Assembly: GCA_016708725.1 (NCBI GenBank)
Contig: JADJFE010000003.1
Coordinates: forward strand, 1 to 64,000
Direction: 5' to 3'
Length of the DNA: 64,000 nt
DNA from: Candidatus Aalborgicola bjergmarkensis
GTDB taxonomy: Bacteria; Pseudomonadota; Gammaproteobacteria; Burkholderiales; Burkholderiaceae_C
The position numbers were made by a program, and so were the translations under genes. Every line of letters begins with the position of its first letter. Position 1 is the stretch's first letter. Positions 52,522-61,993 of this stretch are shown one piece after another. The notes under the pieces were generated by a model that saw only the letters and a list, made by a program, of their open reading frames with translations, was not told the origin of the DNA and ran no database searches.

Positions 52522-54332
52522 AGCGATTTCTCATTGACTTTGCAATACTGGCTGTGCTGGCTGTGCTGGTGCTCCCAGGGTGCTCCTCGCCTCCTGCGCT
52601 TTTCCTTTCCAAGTCCCATTTGCAGGCAACAGCGCCCACGCCGGGCAGCGCGCCCGATTTTGTATTGGCACCGCCCATGCCCAATCCACCACGCACAACA
52701 CCCAAACAGGAGGTTTACAGCGTGGTGGTGCAAAACATCGATGTCCAGGACCTGCTGTTTGTGCTGGCACGCGATGCCAATCTCAACGTGGACATTCATC
52801 CCGCCATCACCGGCGTGGTGACCATGAATGTGCGTGACCTGACGTTGCCGGAAATTCTGGACCGGATGGCGCGCCAGGTGGATCTGCGCTACGAAATGCA
52901 AGGGCGCAACCTGTCCGTTCTGCCGAACCTGCCGTACCTCAAAATCTACCGGGTCGATTATCCGAACATCCAGCGCGATGGTTCGATCAGCATTTCCACC
53001 TCCACCAATGTGGCCAGCACCGGCACCGTGCCGGGAGGCTCCGAAAGTGGTACGGGCAGTAATGCCTCCACGTCAGAGATCACCAGTAAATCCAACAACC
53101 ATTTTTGGGACACCCTGGTTGGCAATGTACGCGACATGCTGCGTGAAACCGACAAGGTGTTGCCCGATGCAGCGGCGCCCGCAGCACCATCCGCTAGCGC
53201 ACCCCAAGGGGCTGGTGCAAGCGCTACGCCTTCACCTCCCGCCACAGCGCCAGGGCCGGCCGCAGCCGCGTCAGCCCCCGCAGCCACGGGGCGAACCATA
53301 TTCCGCGAGGCCGCCTCGGTCATGGCGAATGCGGAATCGGGATACCTCAGCGTGCGCGCCACGCAAAGCCAGCACGAACGGGTGCGCGAGTTTCTGGACC
53401 GGGTCATGCGTGCAGCGCGTCGGCAGGTCATGATCGAGGCCACCATTGTGGAAGTGGACCTGTCCAACCGCTACCAGCAAGGCATCAATTGGTCTTTGAT
53501 CAAGCCCTATGGCACGGCGTACGACTCTTCCTTTTACGTCACACCCACAGGTCCGACCAGCGGATTTCAGACCGGTGGTTCCGTCAGCGCCTTGACTACG
53601 TTGACTTTGAACGGTCCAAGCCTGATCAAGGGGTTTGACCTGACCGGAGTGCTGAGCATGCTGGAATCGTTTGGTACCCTGCGCGTGTTGTCCAGCCCCA
53701 AGATTTCGGTGCTAAACAATCAGAGCAGTGTCTTGAAGGTGGTGGACAACAAGGTGTATTTTGTCCTTTCCGTGACAGCGGGCACACCTGCAACACCCAC
53801 AACAGCGGCAACCCCGGCGACTTATGCCACCACCATCAGAACGGTACCCATTGGTCTGTTGATGACCGTGACCCCCCAGATCAGCGAGTCTGGCGAAGTC
53901 ATCCTCAATTTGCGTCCTACCATCAGCCGCATCACGGGTTACGCCTCCGATCCCAATCCGGTGCTGGCGCAATACCAGTCCGTCAACCGCATTCCCGAAG
54001 TGCAAACGCGCGAAATGGAGTCGATGTTGCGGGTACAGTCGGGTGGCGTGGCCATACTGGGGGGGCTGATGCAGGATTCGCGCAACAACAATTCGGACGA
54101 AGTCCCCGTCTTGAACCAGATTCCCGTGCTGAGCAACCTGTTCAAGTTCCGCGATGAAACCAGCAAGAAGACCGAGCTGGTGATATTCCTGCGTCCCACC
54201 GTGCTGGAAGACCCGACGCTGGAAGGTGATTTCCGGGACTTTCGCAACACGCTGCAAGAAGCGCGCGATGCCATGAACGCCCCCTCGACACCTGCCAGAC
54301 CGGAGTTTCAATTACCAAGGGCACGGCCATGA
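52518..54332 (+). CDS. mshL: Pilus secretin MshL-like lipoprotein
   Basis: The 604-residue outer-membrane secretin has a TTG start overlapping the previous stop (TTGA), a lipoprotein signal (VLAVLVLPGCSSPP), an N0-type domain (VQNIDVQDLLFVLARDANLNV, ITGVVTMNVRDLTL), a variable Ser/Thr and Pro/Ala-rich section about 160-260, and the secretin barrel (RVREFLDRVM...EATIVEVDLSN, VLSSPKISVLNNQ, IPEVQTREMESMLRVQSGGV, NSDEVPVLNQIPVLSNLF). The barrel is complete. Confidence 0.92.
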   Translation: MKRFLIDFAILAVLAVLVLPGCSSPPALFLSKSHLQATAPTPGSAPDFVLAPPMPNPPRTTPKQEVYSVVVQNIDVQDLLFVLARDANLNVDIHPAITGVVTMNVRDLTLPEILDRMARQVDLRYEMQGRNLSVLPNLPYLKIYRVDYPNIQRDGSISISTSTNVASTGTVPGGSESGTGSNASTSEITSKSNNHFWDTLVGNVRDMLRETDKVLPDAAAPAAPSASAPQGAGASATPSPPATAPGPAAAASAPAATGRTIFREAASVMANAESGYLSVRATQSQHERVREFLDRVMRAARRQVMIEATIVEVDLSNRYQQGINWSLIKPYGTAYDSSFYVTPTGPTSGFQTGGSVSALTTLTLNGPSLIKGFDLTGVLSMLESFGTLRVLSSPKISVLNNQSSVLKVVDNKVYFVLSVTAGTPATPTTAATPATYATTIRTVPIGLLMTVTPQISESGEVILNLRPTISRITGYASDPNPVLAQYQSVNRIPEVQTREMESMLRVQSGGVAILGGLMQDSRNNNSDEVPVLNQIPVLSNLFKFRDETSKKTELVIFLRPTVLEDPTLEGDFRDFRNTLQEARDAMNAPSTPARPEFQLPRARP

Positions 54333-55798
54333 GTCTTTTACTTGATGCGCTACAACGCGCCAGCAAGGATAAAGCAGCATCCGCAGGTCTGGCCACGCCT
54401 ACCCAGACCCTGAAGCTGGATAAAGCAGCGCACACTGCGGCATCCTTCCCGGACCTCACGCTCAGTCCTGCAGAACCAGAGCACTTGCCAGAAAAACCCT
54501 CCCCTCCCCTGCCCCTGGAGCCGACATTGGAGCTGACGCTGGAGTCCGCACCCCGGCAGCCCCTCCCACCGGAGCCGGATGTTGCACCCGCTGCACCCGC
54601 TGCACCCGTTGCGCCCGTTGCACCCGTTGCGAGCGGAGCCACTGCGGTAGCTTCTGCAACCGTTCCACCCTTGGCGACGCCAGGCATGCAGGCCCGGCAG
54701 GAAAGCAGCCCCCAGCAGGAAAAATCTGCAAAAGCCACGCAGCCCACGAGCCAGATCGCGCAGCAGATTCGCCGTGCCTACGCCCAACCCAAAACCGAGT
54801 CATTCGTCCGGAATCGGCGCGCGCTGGTACTGGGAGGAAGCGCCATCGTACTAGCCCTTGCCATTGGCAGCCTGTTGCTGGGGCTGTGGGGTGAACCAGA
54901 AAAATTGCTGGGGCTGGTGTCTGGGTCTTCCAGCATCATCCCGGCACAGCCTGCGCCTACCGAACTACCCGCACCGCAAGCAGCACCAGAAGCATCCGCA
55001 TCGGCAGAGATTCTGGTGTCAACACCTGCATCAACATCTGCCCCCACAACATCGGCAGTGTCAGTGCCGGTGCGATTGGCCGCTGCACCCAAACCCGGAT
55101 TCACAGCACCTGCGCCCCGCGCAAAGCCCATGCAAAACGTACCGGCACCACTGGGCAGTACCGCCGACAAAACGGTCATTTCTTCCCGCACCCGTGAACC
55201 TGGTGCACTGGAGCGTGCCTACTCCGCACTGCAGGCTGGACTATTCAATGATGCAGAGCAGGCCTACGCGCAAGCACTCCAGAGCCATCCCGACGAGCGG
55301 GATGCATTGCTGGGCATGGCCTACATCAGCCACCACAGGGGGCAGTTGGAAGCGGCGCAAGCCTATTACCGCAAGGTGCTGCGGCAGGAACCCGGCAATG
55401 CTATCGCGCAATCCGGTTTACTGGCCCTGGATGCCAGCAGTGATGCAACGCTGTCCGCCGGTCGCGCCCGCGAACTGGCAACGCGCCAGCCGAACTCTGC
55501 CGCAGCCCTGAGCATGTTGGGAAACGCCTTGGTTCGGGACGGTTTGCTGGCGGATGCGGCACAGGCATTTAGCCGTGCACAGGCACTGGAGCCGGGCAAT
55601 CCCTTGCACGCCTACAACCATGCCGTCGCACGTGATCGCCTGGGACAGTTTGCCCAGGCATTGCTCCTGTATGAAAAAGTACAGAGTCTTTCAAAACAAT
55701 CTGCCGGTCCCACGCCGGGTTTTTCCCTTGAATCGGTGCTGGCACGTATCGAACAACTGCAACAGACGCCTGAAAGCGACCAGGACGCGGCACCATGA
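54329..55798 (+). CDS. TPR protein of the pilus cluster (MshN-like)
   Basis: The 489-residue protein has a Pro/Ala/Val-rich periplasm-spanning region after a membrane span about 168-190 and TPR repeats in the last 180 residues (LERAYSALQAGLFNDAEQAY, GMAYISHHRGQLEAAQAYY, DGLLADAAQAFSRAQALEPG, HAYNHAVARDRLGQFAQALL). Its ATG overlaps the secretin stop. It probably connects secretin and inner platform. Confidence 0.85.
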   Translation: MSLLLDALQRASKDKAASAGLATPTQTLKLDKAAHTAASFPDLTLSPAEPEHLPEKPSPPLPLEPTLELTLESAPRQPLPPEPDVAPAAPAAPVAPVAPVASGATAVASATVPPLATPGMQARQESSPQQEKSAKATQPTSQIAQQIRRAYAQPKTESFVRNRRALVLGGSAIVLALAIGSLLLGLWGEPEKLLGLVSGSSSIIPAQPAPTELPAPQAAPEASASAEILVSTPASTSAPTTSAVSVPVRLAAAPKPGFTAPAPRAKPMQNVPAPLGSTADKTVISSRTREPGALERAYSALQAGLFNDAEQAYAQALQSHPDERDALLGMAYISHHRGQLEAAQAYYRKVLRQEPGNAIAQSGLLALDASSDATLSAGRARELATRQPNSAAALSMLGNALVRDGLLADAAQAFSRAQALEPGNPLHAYNHAVARDRLGQFAQALLLYEKVQSLSKQSAGPTPGFSLESVLARIEQLQQTPESDQDAAP

Positions 55799-57522
55799 GC
55801 ACTTCGAATACCGCCCCACCAACCAAGCCTCCGGTTCGCCTGGGTGACAAGCTGATCCATCTGGGGCTGATTTCCCAGGATCAGTTGCGCATTGCGCTGC
55901 TGGAGCAAAAGAGCTCCGGCAAGCCCCTGGGTGAGGTCTTGCTCACCCTGGGTTTCACCACAGAAGAGGCGATGCGCGGCGCGCTGGCGGACAATCTGGG
56001 CGAAAAGGCCATCAGCCTCAAGGGAATCGTGGCCAACCCGGCCGCATTGGCGCTCATTCCCAAGCCCCTGGCCAAACGCCATGTGCTGTTTCCGGCGAGC
56101 CTGGATACCAAGACCAATGAACTGGTGATTGCCAGCGCCAACCCGAACGACATCGTTGCCGTGGACCAGATCACGGCCATGCTCGCCGGGGGTCCGACAC
56201 TGCACTGGAGACTGGCCAGCAGTGCAGAAATTCTGGCCTCCATTGAACAATTTTATGGACATGAGCTGTCAATCGACGGCATTCTCCATGAACTGGAAAC
56301 CGGCAATGTGGATGTCGCCAGCCTGACCCAGGTCTCCGAAGGCTACAGCCATCCGGTGGTGCGCCTGATGGACTCGATCCTGGCCGATGCCACCTTGCGC
56401 CGGGCTTCGGATATCCACTTCGAACCGGAATCCCAGTTTTTGCGCATTCGTTACCGCATTGACGGCGTCTTGCGCCAGGTCCGTTCCCTGCACATGCGCT
56501 ATTGGTCGGCGATGGTGGTGCGCCTGAAGGTGATGGCCGGCATGAACATTGCCGAAACGCGGGCACCGCAGGACGGGCGGATTTCGCTCACCATTTCCGG
56601 GAGGCAGGTCGATTTCCGTTCTGCGGTGCAGCCCACCATTCACGGCGAAAACTTCGTGCTGCGTATTCTGGATCGCAAGCGCGGCATCGTGCCACTGAAT
56701 GGTCTTGGCCTGTCGGACGATCAATTCAACACCATGCAATTGATGCTGTCGCGTCCGGAGGGCATTCTGCTGGTGACCGGACCGACCGGATCAGGCAAGA
56801 CGACCACGCTGTATTCCATTCTGGGGCATCTGAACAGTGAGGGGGTCAATATCATGACACTGGAAGACCCGGTGGAATACCCCATGCCCATGATCCGCCA
56901 GACTTCCCTGTCCGACTCGGTAAAAATGGACTTTGCCGAGGGCATCCGCTCCATGATGCGCCAGGACCCCGACGTCATTCTGGTCGGCGAGATACGCGAC
57001 AAGGATACGGCCGAAATGGCGTTTCGCGCTGCCATGACCGGGCACCAGGTATTTTCGACCCTGCACACCAATTCCGCCATCCGCTCCATACCCCGCCTGG
57101 TCAATCTGGGCATCCAGCCGGAAGTTCTGGCCGGTAATGTGATCGGCATCGTGGCGCAACGCCTGATACGCACACTGTGCAAGGTCTGCAAGGCTGCGCA
57201 CGATCCCAGTCCGATTGAATTGCGCTTGCTCGGTATCGGTATTGCGCCTGGTGAGGAGTACCAGCTCTTCAAGCCTGTCGGCTGCAGTGCCTGTGAGCAC
57301 CTTGGCTACAATGGGCGCACGTCCATCCTGGAGTTGCTCAAGTTTGATGCGGCGCTGGACGAATTGGTCACACAGCGCGCCAGCCTCAAGGTGATGACAG
57401 ACCATGTCCGGGCAGCCGGCTTTGTCTCCATGGCCGAAGACGGGTTGCGCCGCGTGCGCGAAGGCGTGACCACGATTGAGGAAGTCGGACGGGTGGTGGA
57501 CCTGACCGAGCTTATTCTCTAA
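55795..57522 (+). CDS. mshE: GspE/MshE-type assembly ATPase
   Basis: The 575-residue hexameric ATPase has an N-terminal MshEN-like domain (about 1-160), Walker A GPTGSGKTTTLYSIL, Asp box MTLEDPVEYPM, Walker B DVILVGEIRDKDTAEMAF and His box GHQVFSTLHTN. A zinc site is formed by CKVCK and CSACE. MshEN domains bind c-di-GMP in the family, which would link pilus activity to second-messenger level. ATG overlaps the TPR gene stop. Confidence 0.93.
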   Translation: MSTSNTAPPTKPPVRLGDKLIHLGLISQDQLRIALLEQKSSGKPLGEVLLTLGFTTEEAMRGALADNLGEKAISLKGIVANPAALALIPKPLAKRHVLFPASLDTKTNELVIASANPNDIVAVDQITAMLAGGPTLHWRLASSAEILASIEQFYGHELSIDGILHELETGNVDVASLTQVSEGYSHPVVRLMDSILADATLRRASDIHFEPESQFLRIRYRIDGVLRQVRSLHMRYWSAMVVRLKVMAGMNIAETRAPQDGRISLTISGRQVDFRSAVQPTIHGENFVLRILDRKRGIVPLNGLGLSDDQFNTMQLMLSRPEGILLVTGPTGSGKTTTLYSILGHLNSEGVNIMTLEDPVEYPMPMIRQTSLSDSVKMDFAEGIRSMMRQDPDVILVGEIRDKDTAEMAFRAAMTGHQVFSTLHTNSAIRSIPRLVNLGIQPEVLAGNVIGIVAQRLIRTLCKVCKAAHDPSPIELRLLGIGIAPGEEYQLFKPVGCSACEHLGYNGRTSILELLKFDAALDELVTQRASLKVMTDHVRAAGFVSMAEDGLRRVREGVTTIEEVGRVVDLTELIL

Positions 57523-57563
57523 TGCTCTGATTTTCCCTGATTCTTTGAAGTACCCCTGCACCC

Positions 57564-58763
57564 ATGCCGCAGTACCAATACCGTGCCACCAGCATTGATG
57601 GCAATATTGCCAAAGGCCGGGTCGAGGCGCTGCACGAGATCGACCTGGAAGCGCAACTCAAACGTATCGACCTGGTATTGCTGTCAGCCAAAGTGGTGGC
57701 GGCGCGCAGCAAGACCATCAAGTCCATGCCCAAACGCGAGATTCTGGGCATACTGTTTCAACTGGAAATGCTGGTGCGCGCTGGCGTGCCCATACTGGAC
57801 TCGCTGGCGGATTTGCGCGATGCCTCGGAAACGCCCGCCGGGCGCGATCTGGCGGGGGGGCTGTTTGAAAAAATCGAAGCCGGCGCCACCCTGGGCGAGG
57901 CAGTGGGCAGCTTTCCGGGCATATTTTCAGAAACCGTCATCAACCTGATCCGCTCCGGCGAAGTAACCGGGCAATTGCCGGATGTGCTCAAGGAGATTGT
58001 GCGCTCCCTGAAATGGCAGGACGAGATGGCCGCGCAAACCAAAAAGCTGTTGACTTACCCGGCCTTTGTCCTGGTCGTCATTGGCGGCGTGGTGTTTTTC
58101 CTGATGATTTATCTGGTGCCGCAACTGGTGGGTTTTTTGACCAATCTGGGCCAGGAGATACCTTTACAGACCCGTCTCCTGATTGGTTTGTCCAACATTT
58201 TTGTCCACTACTGGTGGCTGATCCTCTCCATGCCCCCGGTGATCGTCGTGGGAATATTGTCCTTGTCCGCCGCGTTTCCGGGTGTGCGCTACAAGCTGCA
58301 CCAGCTCGAACTGGTATTTCCGGTGCTGGGGCCGGTCATGAAAAAAATGACCATGGCGCGCTTTGCCGATACCCTGGCACTGATGTACAAAACCGGCATT
58401 CCCCTGATTGACGGACTGACCTATTGTGAAAAGATTACTGGCAACCAGGTCATTCAGAACGCCATTCGCAGGGCCCGCGAGCGGGTGGTCACGGGCACGG
58501 CACTGTCGGATGCCTTTGCCAAGGAACAGTTGTTCCCACCGTTCGTGATCCGCATGCTCAAGGTCGGCGAATCCACCGGGGCTCTGGACAAATCCCTGGC
58601 AAATATCAGTTATTTTTATTCGCGTGATATCGACGAATCCATCGCCAAGGTGCAAGCCATGATCGAACCGGCCCTGACCGTGGTCATGGGACTCATTCTG
58701 GGCTGGATCATGCTGGCCGTCCTGGGGCCGATCTATGACACCATCTCCAAAATGAAAACCTGA
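57564..58763 (+). CDS. mshG: GspF/MshG-type inner-membrane platform protein
   Basis: The 399-residue polytopic protein has two GspF repeats: LEMLVRAGVPILDSLADL and LALMYKTGIPLIDGLTYC, each with the conserved helix, and three membrane spans (about 170-195, 215-240, 365-395). It is 41 bp after the ATPase gene and forms the platform for pilin assembly. Confidence 0.92.
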   Translation: MPQYQYRATSIDGNIAKGRVEALHEIDLEAQLKRIDLVLLSAKVVAARSKTIKSMPKREILGILFQLEMLVRAGVPILDSLADLRDASETPAGRDLAGGLFEKIEAGATLGEAVGSFPGIFSETVINLIRSGEVTGQLPDVLKEIVRSLKWQDEMAAQTKKLLTYPAFVLVVIGGVVFFLMIYLVPQLVGFLTNLGQEIPLQTRLLIGLSNIFVHYWWLILSMPPVIVVGILSLSAAFPGVRYKLHQLELVFPVLGPVMKKMTMARFADTLALMYKTGIPLIDGLTYCEKITGNQVIQNAIRRARERVVTGTALSDAFAKEQLFPPFVIRMLKVGESTGALDKSLANISYFYSRDIDESIAKVQAMIEPALTVVMGLILGWIMLAVLGPIYDTISKMKT

Positions 58764-58767
58764 ACCC

Positions 58768-60246
58768 ATGCCTACGGTTTTACACATCAGCGCAGCAGGT
58801 GCCGTTTGGTGGGAAAAAACCGCCAAGGGCTGGAATACGGTTGACGGACCGGCCAACCACCCGGTCTGGGTGATGACCGACCTGTCGGAAGAAACTTTTG
58901 TCGAAATCAGTGTGCCGCGCGTCTTCGGCACGGATCGCGAGGCATACATCCAGCGCCAACTGGCCAGCCGCTTTCCCGAGACGGTATTTTGCCGAGCGCT
59001 CCCCCCCAGGCGCAAGGGCAGCATCATGGAAAGACTGGCGCCGCCGATGCAAACCCTGACCGCCATAGAGCCTGGTGATCGCATCCGTGCAGCGCTCAAA
59101 CCGCTGAACGTGCCGATTGCCGGGGTCTGGAGTGCCTCCGCGATACTGACACAATTGGGGCGACGCTCCAGTTTCCCGCGCAATATGTTTATCGTACTGT
59201 GCCAGTCCACGAATCTGCGCATTCTCTTTTTGAAAGAACGCGCACCGGTGCTGACCCGCCTGGTGCGCTCAGCCCAAACGGCCACAGACCAGGGCGCAGA
59301 AATCGTACGCACCCTGCGACACCTGGAAAATACCCACGTCATTGAACGCAATGCGCAGCGTTTTGGCATATTGCTGCTGGGAACGGTGGAGGACTTGCCC
59401 CCGATTCTGACGCGCGACCGCCTGGATATCGTTCCCACAACGGTATTGGAAGGAAGGAAATTTGATGGCGACTGGCAGTCCCGGCTATTTGATCTGGTCT
59501 GCCAAAGCCCCATGGGACAGTTGGCGCCGATATCCTACCGCGCCTCCTATCTTGCGCGCAACATGGCAAAAGCCGCCTACCTCGCATCTGCACTGATCCT
59601 GCTGGGGGTCTTGTGGATGGCCAGCGCCAGCATCAACGACATCCTTCGCACGCAGCGCGAACAGACTCAGGCGCAGCAAACCCTGAACCAGTTGACGGCA
59701 CAGACCAGCGAGCTGGATGAGGCGATTCAGGCGTTTGGCGTTTCGCCGGATGCTGTGCGCAATGCCTTGGCCCTGGATACCGATGAAATTGTTTCTGCAC
59801 CCGATATGCAAGCGCATCTGGTGCGCCTGTCCCAGGCCGTGGGCGCCGTAGCAGGTGCGCGTCTCAAAAGCCTGCAATGGCAGCTTCTTGCGTCGGGCGA
59901 GGCGGCTTGTGCGCACACCGATGCGCTTGTCCCCGCCGCAGTACCAGTGCCTGACCCCGCCGACAATCAGCCGCCCTCCCGCCTGGTGGAACTGCAAATG
60001 GCACTACAACTTCCTGAGGATAGCGGCCCGCGCAAAACTGCGCTGCAGGCAAGCGAAATGACCCGGCAACTGGCGCAGATGGAGGGTGCCGCCGTGCTGA
60101 TTGATCCGACAAAATCCCTGCTCACCGGCGACATTCATATCGGCTCCACCCAGAGTCAGACCGACGGCGGCCGTGATCTGACATGGTGCCTGACACTGCC
60201 GGGCAAAACGCCACAAAATCCCGAAAACAAGGCAGGCAAGCCATGA
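58768..60246 (+). CDS. PilM/PilN-type pilus protein (MshI-like)
   Basis: The 492-residue protein has an N-terminal actin-like/ PilM-type part up to about 260, a membrane span about 270-290 (YLASALILLGVLWMASASI), a coiled coil (TQAQQTLNQLTAQTSELDEA) and a periplasmic domain. It is thus a fused MshI-like alignment-complex component. It lies 4 bp after the platform gene. Confidence 0.7.
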   Translation: MPTVLHISAAGAVWWEKTAKGWNTVDGPANHPVWVMTDLSEETFVEISVPRVFGTDREAYIQRQLASRFPETVFCRALPPRRKGSIMERLAPPMQTLTAIEPGDRIRAALKPLNVPIAGVWSASAILTQLGRRSSFPRNMFIVLCQSTNLRILFLKERAPVLTRLVRSAQTATDQGAEIVRTLRHLENTHVIERNAQRFGILLLGTVEDLPPILTRDRLDIVPTTVLEGRKFDGDWQSRLFDLVCQSPMGQLAPISYRASYLARNMAKAAYLASALILLGVLWMASASINDILRTQREQTQAQQTLNQLTAQTSELDEAIQAFGVSPDAVRNALALDTDEIVSAPDMQAHLVRLSQAVGAVAGARLKSLQWQLLASGEAACAHTDALVPAAVPVPDPADNQPPSRLVELQMALQLPEDSGPRKTALQASEMTRQLAQMEGAAVLIDPTKSLLTGDIHIGSTQSQTDGGRDLTWCLTLPGKTPQNPENKAGKP

Positions 60247-60866
60247 ACGACTGGAAGGCCGTACTGGTATTGGCCAAGCGCAGCCTGGTCATTCTGGGGC
60301 TGACCTGCATCGTAAGTGCCGCAGTGGTGTTTGGATTGCAGCATTTTGCAGGTGGCTTGAGAATCGCCCTGATGCAGATGCAAGCCGCAGTGCAAGGGCA
60401 ACAGACGCAACTGGAAACCCGGCAGGAAGAACTGCGCAATGTGCGCGCCAACATCTCCCGTTTCGAGACCTTGCGCAAGCAGGGTCTGGTGGGTGTTCCG
60501 GACCGCGCACTATGGGTGGAGCAGTTGCAATCGAGTTACCAGCGTCTGGGCCTGACGGGCACCGTGACCATGGAACTTTCTGCAGCCAGACCCCTGGGGG
60601 CAAACGCACAAGCCGTTGCGCCAGTCCAGCCAACCGAGCCGATCACCGGGCCTGTGGTGCATGATCTGCAATTTGGCATGCGTGATGCGCTGGAGGCAGA
60701 GGTGCTGGCACTGGTAAATGATTTTCGCGCACAGGCCAATGGCCGGTTCCGGCTGAATGCCTGCAAATTCCACAATCCCATCAGCACGGGGCTGAGTGCC
60801 CAATGCCAGTTGCGATTTTTCAGCATTTCGTCGGAAACTCCTCCCGCACCCATGCCCACGCCATGA
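60243..60866 (+). CDS. PilO/MshJ-like pilus protein
   Basis: The 207-residue protein has a membrane anchor (SLVILGLTCIVSAAVVFG), a coiled coil (QGQQTQLETRQEELRNVRANIS) and a periplasmic ferredoxin-like domain, the topology of PilO. Its ATG overlaps the previous stop (ATGA). Low sequence conservation; assigned from position and topology. Confidence 0.65.
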   Translation: MNDWKAVLVLAKRSLVILGLTCIVSAAVVFGLQHFAGGLRIALMQMQAAVQGQQTQLETRQEELRNVRANISRFETLRKQGLVGVPDRALWVEQLQSSYQRLGLTGTVTMELSAARPLGANAQAVAPVQPTEPITGPVVHDLQFGMRDALEAEVLALVNDFRAQANGRFRLNACKFHNPISTGLSAQCQLRFFSISSETPPAPMPTP

Positions 60867-61342
60867 CGATCCTGAAAAATTCTTCAACTGCAACGCGCTG
60901 TTTTGGCATCGCGCTCACGCTCACGCTCCTTTGCACATGCCAGAGGGGCCTGACCGAAGAGTCGGTAAAAAGCGCCGTGAACGCGCCGGACCACCTGGGC
61001 ACCTTGTTTTACTCTGCCAGCGAGCGACAGGAGATACGCCAGTCCCGGCAGTTGCAATCCGGTGCATCGCTTGGGCCGACGCCGCCAACAACGGTACATT
61101 TGCAGGGCGTGGCAAGCACCCGTCCAGGCAAGGCAACGGCGTGGGTCAACGGCCAGGCATTGTCAGAAAGAGAACCCGATGCACCAAAAATCCTGGGTGT
61201 GGATGCGGTGCTGAAAGGGCAGCGTCTGCGTGTGGGTGAGTCATTGGATTTGACCAGCGGGATCGTGCACGATGTCGTCGCCCCCGGCGCCGTGGTTTCC
61301 GGACCATCCAAAACACCCAAAACATCCAAAACATCCAGATAA
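60863..61342 (+). CDS. PilP/MshK-like exported protein
   Basis: The 159-residue protein starts with ATG at 60863 overlapping the preceding TGA and has a lipoprotein-like signal (ALTLTLLCTC). It shows LGTLFYSASERQEIRQSRQ near 50 and KATAWVNGQALSE with a following beta-type VDAVLKGQRLRVGES, as in MshK/PilP-type proteins that contact the secretin. It ends with Lys/Ser-rich repeats (SKTPKTSKTSR). Confidence 0.6.
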   Translation: MTILKNSSTATRCFGIALTLTLLCTCQRGLTEESVKSAVNAPDHLGTLFYSASERQEIRQSRQLQSGASLGPTPPTTVHLQGVASTRPGKATAWVNGQALSEREPDAPKILGVDAVLKGQRLRVGESLDLTSGIVHDVVAPGAVVSGPSKTPKTSKTSR

Positions 61343-61351
61343 AACATCCAG

Positions 61352-61993
61352 ATGAATGCTGGCCATGACCACCCGCCCGCACCCGCTTCTGGCACGGCAG
61401 TCCTGCTGGTGGAAGACGATGCAGCGCTCTGCGGCTACCTTGCTGCCTCCCTGCGAGGCATGGGGTACCACGTCGAAACGGCCCACGACCGCAGCCAGGC
61501 CATCGCCTGCTTGCAGCAGGTCAATGCCCCCGGACTGGTGTTGCTGGATCTGGGCTTGCCGCCACATCCCAGTACCATGCGGGAAGGACTGGCGGTGCTG
61601 GATCAGGGCCTGCTGTTGCATCCGGGATTGAAAATACTGGTACTCACCGGACAGGACGACAGCACTGCGGCCCAGGAAGCGGTGCGCCGGGGGGCTTTTG
61701 ACTATTTATCCAAGCCCGTCACGCTGCAAGTCATAGCGCAAGCCTTGCACCGCGCAGAACTCTTTGCCAAAGAAGAAGCGCACATTGCACGCGCTGGCGA
61801 AACCCGCCTGCACATCACGGCGCGCATCGGCGAAGGTCCCAAAGAGGCGGGAGCGCAGGCCGAAGAGCAATTGCTGCGCCGTACCTTTGCCGCAGCAGGC
61901 TACAAAGTCTCCGAGACAGCCCGGCAGTTGGGGCTGGCCCGTGAGCATGTGTACTACTATCTGAACAAGTATGGAATCCGGCGTCCTGAATAG
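61352..61993 (+). CDS. Response regulator with Fis-type HTH
   Basis: The 213-residue protein has a receiver domain (VLLVEDDAALCGYL, phosphoacceptor Asp66 in VLLDLGLPP, switch Thr about 99 in VLTGQDDS and Lys121 in DYLSKPV) and a C-terminal Fis/NtrC-type HTH (EEQLLRRTFAAAGYKVSETARQLGLAREHVYYYL). The AAA+ sigma-54 module is absent, so it resembles PrrA/RegA-like regulators. It probably regulates pilus genes. Confidence 0.82.
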   Translation: MNAGHDHPPAPASGTAVLLVEDDAALCGYLAASLRGMGYHVETAHDRSQAIACLQQVNAPGLVLLDLGLPPHPSTMREGLAVLDQGLLLHPGLKILVLTGQDDSTAAQEAVRRGAFDYLSKPVTLQVIAQALHRAELFAKEEAHIARAGETRLHITARIGEGPKEAGAQAEEQLLRRTFAAAGYKVSETARQLGLAREHVYYYLNKYGIRRPE